NCBI GenBank assembly: GCA_039545295.1
Contig: BCIK01000025.1
Location: 62,391 to 126,390, forward strand
From: Udeniomyces pyricola
Taxonomy: Eukaryota; Basidiomycota; Tremellomycetes; Cystofilobasidiales; Mrakiaceae
Length of the DNA: 64,000 nucleotides
Direction of reading: 5' to 3'
Each line of letters opens with the position of its first letter. The stretch's first letter is position 1. A program made the translations under genes and the position numbers. Positions 57,401 through 64,000 of the stretch are shown one piece after another. Below the pieces are notes generated by a model. That model made no database searches. It was not told where the DNA came from and saw only the letters and a list, made by a program, of their open reading frames with translations.

Positions 57401-60400
57401 CAAGTGAAATGGGTGTATGCGTGAAGGAGCGGGGGGGGGAGGGGGGGAGGGGAGGTCAAGAGGAAAGAAGAAATGCAATGAACAAACAGCCAAGCTCAAC
57501 ATCAGCTACCGAGACATTCACGTGTAGGCAAAAAGAATGAGAGGGGTAAGAAGCAGACGAAACAAGGGACTAACCTCGCAAATCGCTGCAGCTTGCGATA
57601 CCTCATTCGAACAGCGTCGAGGATCTTGGCAAACCAGGCAATCCTTTCCTCAGGCGTCATCATCTTGTCAGCGATCGTCGTTGTCGTGGTGACCTTGCCA
57701 TCTTGGCCCGTCTTGGTCTCGACGGTGATGACCTCTTCCTCGTAGCTTGCGGACTGGCGGTTCTTTGGCTTAAGTGCCTTCTTGACGTGTTGTTGGATCG
57801 TCTGATGAGGGCCGGTCTGAGTGCCATTAGCTGAGGTGTTAACGGTTGGCGGCACAGGTTTCGAATTCGGAGAAGGGACGTGGAGTTGAGTCTCGAAATA
57901 GTTGATGACTCGGACCATGAGCTTCTTGGTGAGAGAACTGCATGCAGTGCGAAGGGTAGAGGGCAGAAGAGAGACCAAAATACAGATGAGTTTGAATTGC
58001 ACGCACTTGGACAGGTCCAAATCGAACCGGCTTACCAGAATTGCTCGGCAACGATCAAGTCACCCCCTCTGACAAATTCTGCACTCTCGTTGAGGAACTC
58101 CCACTCGGCCTCGAGGATCTCAGTTTCTCGGAAGTAAATGGCCTTGCTCCCACTCTTAAGCTTCCAATGTAAGAGCCGGAAAAAGAATCGGAGACTCTCG
58201 AGAAGAACCTCATCGTAACTCGGGCGAACGCAGCTCGGGAGGACCCATTTGCGATTGACGTCGGGCTCGATGACAGCGCCGTATTGTTTCTTGATGGTGC
58301 AGGCGAGGGCGATGCCAAGCCTGAAATCTTCAGTGAGTTGATCGATGACGATGACGGTTGGATCCTCGAGCTTCAGAGCGTAGGCAAGTCGGATCTTGAG
58401 CGACTCTTCCATGAGTTGCATCGGGAATGAGATGAGTTTGGTGAGCTCCTGCTGATATGGTGGAAGGTTGAGCGTTTGGAAAATCTCCGAGTGCTGAAGA
58501 TAGGTCGACTTGGCCGAAGAAATGAGCGCGTAGAGGTCAGAGAGGGTCTTCTTTTCGAAAGTACGTTGTAGCGAGTCTTCCTTCATGACCCTTTCAACAA
58601 AAGTCGGTGGTCGCAACGGCTTGCCATCCTCACCGAGCCCCGTCGCGCTAGAGAAACCCGACCCGCGCGAAGGGGGACCGGCGGCGCTCGAGTTGCTGCC
58701 AGGCGTTCCGTACGAGCTACCACGCGCACTTGAAGGGGCGCCTCGGATCGGCTCCTCGTTATCGACTTTCTTGACGTCGAGCTCCTCTGAGCCCGTCCAC
58801 TTCTGAAGGATTCCGATCTGCGTACGGAGGGAGAGAACGACGTTGCTCCAAGAGACGAGAGCTTCGACTCGCTTCTGAAACTCTTCTGAATCGTAGAGTG
58901 GCTTTGCAGTGCGAAGGGCCCGGCAGTGAGGATAGAGCGACTCAGCGTGGGCGAGCTTAGCGAGGATGGCCAGGACCTGGTCAAAGGCCGAGGGATGGAT
59001 TGGACCGGATGCCGCGGGTGTTGCCCCACCGTCGACATCGCCCGAAGTCGGTGTGGCGCCTGGAGTCGGGGTTGCGAGCGAGGACGCCGAGGCAGCGCTA
59101 TTAGGAATGGACGAGGGAACGTTGAGATTGGCCACCGAACTTGGGGCAGCAGTCGATGATGGGTCTGAAGGAGGAGGTTCGACGACCCCGAATGAATTGA
59201 CTTCGTCGAGGATCATGTCAACGGTGCGCTCTCTTCGCTGACTGACACGCGCAGTCTCTTCCTCTGGACTCCTTCCCCGTAAAATAGCTCGGATCCCCCA
59301 CCAGAGGTTGCTACCCATCTCGTTTCGGAGAACTTCGTTCGTCGGGCGTTCGCCCCCAATCCTCGTCTTCTCTGACCGCAGCACCTCGCCACTGAGGACG
59401 GATGAAAGCATTGTCTGCCACTCTAGCCGCTCACGTCCTTCCGGGTTCGAGGCAAGACCGTGAACAGTCGTAGGAGAGATGTTGCCGGAGAGGTGATTGT
59501 GGTACTCAAACGCCCCGCCTGCCTTCTGGGATGACGGATCGGCCGAGGAGGGAAATAGATGAGGTATCGAGGATCCGATAGGAGCTGCTCCATGCGTACC
59601 AGCGCCTCCCGAGAGACCCACAAACTTCCTGACACCAACGCCTGCACCCGAGAAACCCTTCATGAAGCCCGGGCCTGAGCTCCTGGCCGGATCGTCTTCC
59701 TCCGAATCGTGGTCATCCCCCAAGTCGCCGAGGCCGGTCTCCCAATAGTTCCGATCGGGGTCATCGTAGCCCTTCTTCTGAGCCACGGGAGCAGACGAGG
59801 TGCCCCCTGTCTGACGATAACGACGCTGGAAGTGGGAGAATGGGGCGGAAGACGAGTCGTCGGAGGTGCCAGTACCAATACCGGAGTTGCTGCTGAATGC
59901 GAGAGGGAAGCCACGGCTTGATCCAGATGGTGGCGAAGGAGGGGGAGAGGAGTGGTGGGAAGAGGAGAGGCCAGGAGGGAACGCTACTCGATGAGGCGTA
60001 TCGGGCGACGAGCTGCGGTGAACGAGGCGTCGAGGCTGAGGGTTGGAGGATGGATTGGACGACGAAGACGAGGCTGACGAGTCTGCATGTCGAGAAAGGG
60101 TGGTGATTGGCACATAGAAGGGCAAGGGGCAGGGGTTGTGAGAGGAGCAGGAGAATGTGTGGGTAAGTAGAGCACTTGATGATCTTCGATGACGCGTTGC
60201 TGACTAGTCACCCGAAGAGTACGTGAAGCAAGAATCTCTTCGTATAAATCAACGCAACCAGAGGAGAGAGGGCAGAGGTAAGGGGGATTGGCTGCGTACG
60301 CAACCTTGAGAGGTCACGGACAAGGTAGATGATGGGCATCGCATCGCATGACAACCTCAAACTCACACTGACGGCTCTTGCTGAAGGTCGGGCGAGTGTT

Positions 60401-61354
60401 GGAAGAAGGGGCGTTGCTGCAATAGAAACCACAAGACCCAAGGTTAGCATGCATGCCACACCGATTAAGGTATCGAGATGGGTGCGATCATGAGTAGTCC
60501 ATCGGCTCCCGAGTGCGAAAACAGTAAGTATATGGATGTCATATGTCGATGTTGTGCCAACATCAGAGATACCAGCAGCGACTCAGGCTAAGAGTCCACG
60601 ATGAGACCCCGCTGCCTCGGGTAGAGATCGCCCGTCAGAGGACCGCGTATCTTCGAAATAGCCTCGCCAATATGTTCTAGCCCAAGGAAAGTTCCGCTTC
60701 TCTCTCCGTTCCTTCAGTACGCTCGACACGAGGATCAGACAGCTAGATAGACGATGTTATTGACGACTGAACGACATCAACAAAGATCTCGGCTGGCTGG
60801 TCTAGAACCCACCCCTGCCGTCCCCCCTGCCTCGTCCGTTGCTCCTGGCCTGGCGTCGCCTGTCCCTGCCGACGGCCTTTTGCCGGACGCTCCTGCTCGG
60901 GAGCCAGCTAGCGGTCCGCCGCCCTGCCCCACAGTGATGCCGGTGATGGCAATATTGGCCAGTGATTTCATAGACTCGCGAGGAAGAGTTTGCGAAAAAG
61001 ACGGGCAAGACACAACCGTCCATCCGGAATGAGGCCTGTCACGGCCGGACTCTTTGTCCTCCCTTTCTCGGAGAGTAGGACGCATACACTCACCTGGAGT
61101 TGGTAGGAACGTGATCGACACTTGTCTTTCTGCCGACGATGGTGGACTGACTGGAGGTGTGACGTGGGTTGGCAGGTGGATGGCGAGGCGGCGAGGTTCC
61201 GACGGAGTCGTCCTCGTCCTGATCCGACACGACTGAAGGGGAGGAAGGGGAGAGGAAGCGTGAGCGGTGAAGGCGATGGTGGGTGGGTTGATTGGGGGCA
61301 GAAGGAGGAGATGACGGGCGTACCGAATCGTGGGGTGCGAGTGCTATTAGGCAT
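54430..61354 (-). CDS. Ssk2/MEKK4-type MAP kinase kinase kinase (HOG pathway)
   Basis: A Ser/Thr MAPKKK that in fungi phosphorylates Pbs2 in the high-osmolarity (Hog1) cascade. The proposed first exon is 61354-61324 (MPNSTRTPRF); the next contains VVSDQDEDDSVG. The large regulatory part has a Ser/Pro-rich region (60.1-58.6 kb), then MEKK4/Ssk2-specific helical sequence (LTKLISFPMQLMEESLKIRL; EDPTVIVIDQLTEDFRLG; the 57.4-56.1 kb exon). The kinase domain lies at 56.05-54.7 kb: P-loop GRFIGAGAYGKVY, Lys in MAVKEIRF, HRDIKPDN, DFGAAK, and QGTPMYMSPEVIKN; all catalytic motifs are intact. The last two exons are 54936-54660 and 54552-54430, ending EPNHTPN. MSPEV after the activation loop and the DFGAAK wording favour Ssk2/Ssk22 over Ste11 or Bck1. 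Exon joins between 60.8 and 60.4 kb are unresolved, so the exact N-terminus is tentative. Confidence 0.88.
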
Positions 61355-61939
61355 TCAGTAGCATGTACTGATCGAGGGAAGAAGGAAGGACAGTCGAACG
61401 AGAGTAGATGGTGAGTCGAAGGTTAAGAGAGGACGTGAGTGGGACGTGATCAATTGAGGGGAGGGTTGATGCATCCAGGCTGATCGATGGTCGATGGGTT
61501 TCCCTTGGACGAGCGTTTCTCGTTGAGACGGATTGTTATGAGCGCACCCGCTTCTGATCGATTGATGATTGGATTTCATGATCGCTGCTCGCTTGCACAA
61601 AAGCAAGCATAATGTTATCATAACATCACGATGTCATAATATCACAATATCATAATGTCATAATATCGTATCGGGTCAACTGTTCAACGTTTCATGTTCA
61701 ACTGCGTCGCAACCTCCGTCAACGCTCATGAGCGCTCGACCAAGCGCGCTTGAATTCCAGCTCATAATCATCACGCTTCTGGCCGATTCTAGGCATCTCC
61801 AGCTAATCATCGCATAGATTCTTGTCCATCTCACCACTCGATGAAGCTCCATCCTAGCTCACAGTGATTGCGACTGCCCGCGGCCGCCCTCATCTACATT
61901 GATCGGTTCATATTCTGTCTCAATATCTATTTCCCCTCC
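61355..61939. promoter_or_regulatory. Divergent spacer with AT-rich repeats
   Basis: A 585-bp spacer between the kinase start (-) and the F-box-like gene (+). It has a perfect-arm palindrome ATGTTATCATAACAT at 61612-61626, followed by AT-rich direct repeats to 61672. No gene is supported inside. Confidence 0.55.
61608..61672. repeat. AT-rich palindrome plus direct repeats
   Basis: ATGTTATCATAACAT (7-bp arms, one central base) followed by two copies of ATGTCATAATATC spaced 22 bp apart and related CATAAT/ATATC words. It stands out against the roughly 50% GC surroundings. Confidence 0.8.
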
Positions 61940-63187
61940 ATGCCCACCCCTGTCCTCCCGACCGAGCTTCACTTGGCCATGATCCGCTTCTACTTCCAAG
62001 CCAATGCCATTTCACTCCCCCGGAAGCCCATCCAACTCCCCGTCGACTTCACGTCCCTCCTCGTCGTCTCGCGAACCTTCCGTCACATGGCCTCACCATT
62101 CGTCTAGCGGTCCATCTACATTGAGTACTCTCGTGACTGGCATCGCTACTTTGGCAAACAGAACGGATGCCTCGTCGTCGGCCCAGATGCCGAACGCAGG
62201 GCAAGCTGGGTCAACGAGTCCACCATCGCCACCAGCGTTTGTCCTCGAAGTGACCTCGTCGCCTCGCTCGTCTATCCCCTCGATATGGATCTTATCAACA
62301 AAGACATGATAGCAAGGATCAAGAGCGACACGTTGGATTATATGGGCGACGACCTCGTTTCATACTTCGATCTCGACTTTGTAAAGTTACCGAACCTGAT
62401 CCGACTCTGTGTCCTCGAAGGACCTCGCTCGCTCGCTGACGAGCGACAACACTTTTTCCCAACGAATTCATGAACTTCGAGCCGAACTCACCGGGAGGGA
62501 CTCGGAAGAAGACCAGGATGCATCGTATCACATCGCTAGCAATTGCTCTCTCGATACCTTGCTCAACATTGGCTCCCGCTTGAGGACATACATTGGACTC
62601 AGCGCCTCTCGGTTCGATGTCTCGCTTCCAACGCTCGATGATCATCACCAAGCCGTCTTCCAATTCGCAGATCCTGACAAAACGTATCCTCGACCCAAGC
62701 CCCTCTTCGTCCATCACTATCCTTCTCTCCAACAATTATCAACCGGCCCGACCGGACCGTTAACGCCCGAACTTCTCCGACTCGACGAGATCGAAGGGGA
62801 TCTCCAGAAAGCTGGCGAACGTTACACTGTGTACCTCGAAAATCATCCGTCTTCTTACGCCGATCAGATCTCTGCTCTTCTCAACAGCACCGGCGACGTT
62901 GCAAAGAGACAGCATCTATGCGGGGGATGGTTGGCTGTCGATGGCCGTGGACACACTACCCAGATCTCGGTGCGTGCTCGAGTTGTCACTTCAGATGAAG
63001 TTGTTCTTGCTTCTTTGTTTTTCCGCTGAGATATCGGTAGCAGTTCACATACTGACAAGCTCAATACTACGCGTGCACGTCTTGTTTCTTCTTCTTCTTC
63101 TTCTTCTTTTCTTTTTTCCTTCTTTTTTTGCAGCCCAATCCCGATCCGCCCACAGGAAACAAAGGGACCACTGGAGAGAAAGATTAA
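61940..63187 (+). pseudogene. Broken F-box-like gene (stop plus frameshift)
   Basis: From the ATG at 61940 the frame reads LPTELHLAMIRFYF, then VSRTFRHMASPFV, which looks like the start of a fungal F-box/LRR-type protein; the F-box call is by resemblance. The frame is stopped by TAG at 62105-62107 but continues coding-like for about 115 further codons (RSIYIEYSRDWHRYFGKQ). TAG sits where a Trp (TGG) would fit. Near the TTTTT at 62453-62457 the reading then shifts by one base into QRIHELRAELTG and stays open to a GTGCGT donor at 62970. A second exon, 63134-63187, adds PNPDPPTGNKGTTGEKD and a stop. Either the gene is recently disabled, or these are assembly errors, or it is several short genes. 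Two independent lesions make a pseudogene likeliest. Confidence 0.6.
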
Positions 63188-63544
63188 AGGTCGCTTCACG
63201 TTGAGCATTTTTTTTTTAGCCATAGAACACCACAACAACCGGCAGATAGGTTGGGACGAGGAAGAAACTGGGTTCGAGATTGCGTGGTAAAAATGAGTTG
63301 ATACATGTCGTGTTACCCTTGCATGGTTTCGGCACAATGTATCACTGATTATAAGAGAATCTGTCGAGAAAGATCTGATGTCCTAGCTGATCACGGAAGC
63401 ACAAGTCATCGAACATACATATGTTTTCTTTGGCTCGGAAGCATCATGATGCATTGTCAAACGTCAGACGATACCCAAATCCATCGACCGACCCCGACTT
63501 CTGATGATCTATCCAGTCTACCATATCACGTCACAGATCACCTC
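63188..63544. other. Convergent 3' spacer
   Basis: This 357-bp spacer lies between the F-box-like pseudogene and the stop of the last gene. It has a T run near 63208 and nothing else that I can assign. Confidence 0.55.
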
Positions 63545-64000
63545 TCACTTGCCCTCTTTGCCCTTCCCCAGCCGTCCGACAAGGTTGCCCACCGGCCCAG
63601 CCATACCACCCTGAGCTTGGTAGCTCTTGAGGAAGTTCTTGATCATCTCGTAGTCGACGTCGCCCGCCATCGCGTCGTCACCATCGTCGTCGTCGTCGCC
63701 GACGTCTCCTGCCGCGAGGAGAGCAGCTCGAAGCTCGGCATCCATCGCCAGCAGAGGGTCATCGCCATCGTCGCTGTCGTTGTCGTCGCTAGTGTTGCCG
63801 TCGCCGTTGCCATCGCGACCGACGTCAAAAGCGGCAAACGGGTTCGGCTGCGACGTAGGCAGAGAGGCAGATGTCGACGACGGGAACGGGTCGTCCAGGT
63901 CGAGCTCCATCGACGTCGACGTTCCATCGAGAGCCGATGGCATCTGTGGCATCTGTGGCATCTGTGGCATCTGTGGCATCTGTGGCATCTGTGGCATCTG
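63545..64000 (-). CDS. C-terminus of probable Ecdysoneless/SGT1-family protein (partial)
   Basis: About 150 C-terminal residues; the 5' part is outside the window. The last 30 residues (VDYEMIKNFLKSYQAQGG, then MAGPVGNLVGRL) resemble, from memory, the conserved end of Ecdysoneless/SGT1 (ECD) proteins, including the preceding MDAEL. In animals these act in splicing and cell-cycle control and in yeasts as transcriptional co-regulators. Upstream is an acidic Asp-rich stretch and, at the window edge, at least seven MPQ tripeptides encoded by a 9-nt repeat. The frame is clearly coding; the family name is a moderate-confidence guess from a short motif. Confidence 0.55.
   Translation of the reverse strand, partial: QMPQMPQMPQMPQMPQMPQMPSALDGTSTSMELDLDDPFPSSTSASLPTSQPNPFAAFDVGRDGNGDGNTSDDNDSDDGDDPLLAMDAELRAALLAAGDVGDDDDDGDDAMAGDVDYEMIKNFLKSYQAQGGMAGPVGNLVGRLGKGKEGK
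63939..64000 (-). repeat. 9-nt coding repeat, (Met-Pro-Gln)n
   Basis: About seven near-identical copies of ATGCCACAG on the minus strand running off the window edge, encoding MPQ repeats. Confidence 0.95.

Noticed and set aside
60208..60459. Separate small membrane-like protein on the minus strand
   Set aside because: The stretch fits better as a short internal exon of the MAPKKK gene (NAPSSNTRPTFSKSRQ) flanked by splice sites.
1..64000. Transposon, CRISPR array, tRNA/rRNA or secondary-metabolite cluster
   Set aside because: I saw no transposase or reverse-transcriptase motifs, no spaced direct repeats, no tRNA-like B box with a cloverleaf and no group of pathway genes.

Overview
This is a window of nuclear DNA from a fungus, most likely a basidiomycete. 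The evidence is dense genes with many short introns (mostly 50-120 nt, GTGAGT-like donors, T-rich stretches before the acceptor), about 50% GC, and a gene set typical of such fungi: a glyoxal-oxidase-type copper radical oxidase, a CSL-family transcription factor, a fused HIS7, an Ssk2-type MAPKKK and a cytoplasmic dynein heavy chain. I cannot name the species. The sequence is a draft: there is a 208-base N gap at 15952-16159 and scattered Ns near 16666-16681.

Layout, left to right. (1) 1-1638 (-): 5' part of an MIT-domain protein. (2) 2159-3789 (-): a membrane RING-CH E3 ubiquitin ligase. (3) 4542-7411 (+): an aquaporin in 15 exons. (4) 9065-12946 (+): a secreted, probably surface-anchored, glyoxal-oxidase-like enzyme. 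(5) 14061-17221 (+): a 2-oxoglutarate/Fe(II) oxygenase-family protein with an assembly gap in one intron. (6) 17924-35745 (-): cytoplasmic dynein heavy chain, over a quarter of the window. (7) 36242-39050 (-): a large unrecognised, probably mitochondrial, protein. (8) 39653-42191 (+): HIS7, glutamine amidotransferase fused to the cyclase. (9) 42477-43359 (+): a TMEM205-like membrane protein. (10) 44138-48658 (+): a CSL (CBF1/Su(H)/LAG-1) transcription factor. (11) 48859-53237 (-): a CHL1/DDX11-type iron-sulfur DNA helicase. (12) 54430-61354 (-): an Ssk2/MEKK4-type MAPKKK. (13) 61940-63187 (+): a broken F-box-like gene. (14) 63545-64000 (-): the C-terminal end of a probable Ecdysoneless/SGT1-family protein.

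The genes are unrelated housekeeping, signalling and secreted functions, not a pathway cluster. I see no transposon, CRISPR array, tRNA, rRNA or biosynthetic cluster. For most genes I rebuilt splice junctions by hand and checked that exon phases add up; where I did, exon coordinates are given.

I did not find a convincing new multi-gene system. The best leads are three CGAGTCAC elements upstream of HIS7 (possible Gcn4/Cpc1 control), GC-AG introns needed to keep two conserved proteins in frame, an aquaporin with an 11-nt exon and a Glu where water channels usually have a filter His, a recently disabled F-box-like gene, and long poly-G/poly-C tracts confined to introns and spacers, one of which borders the assembly gap.
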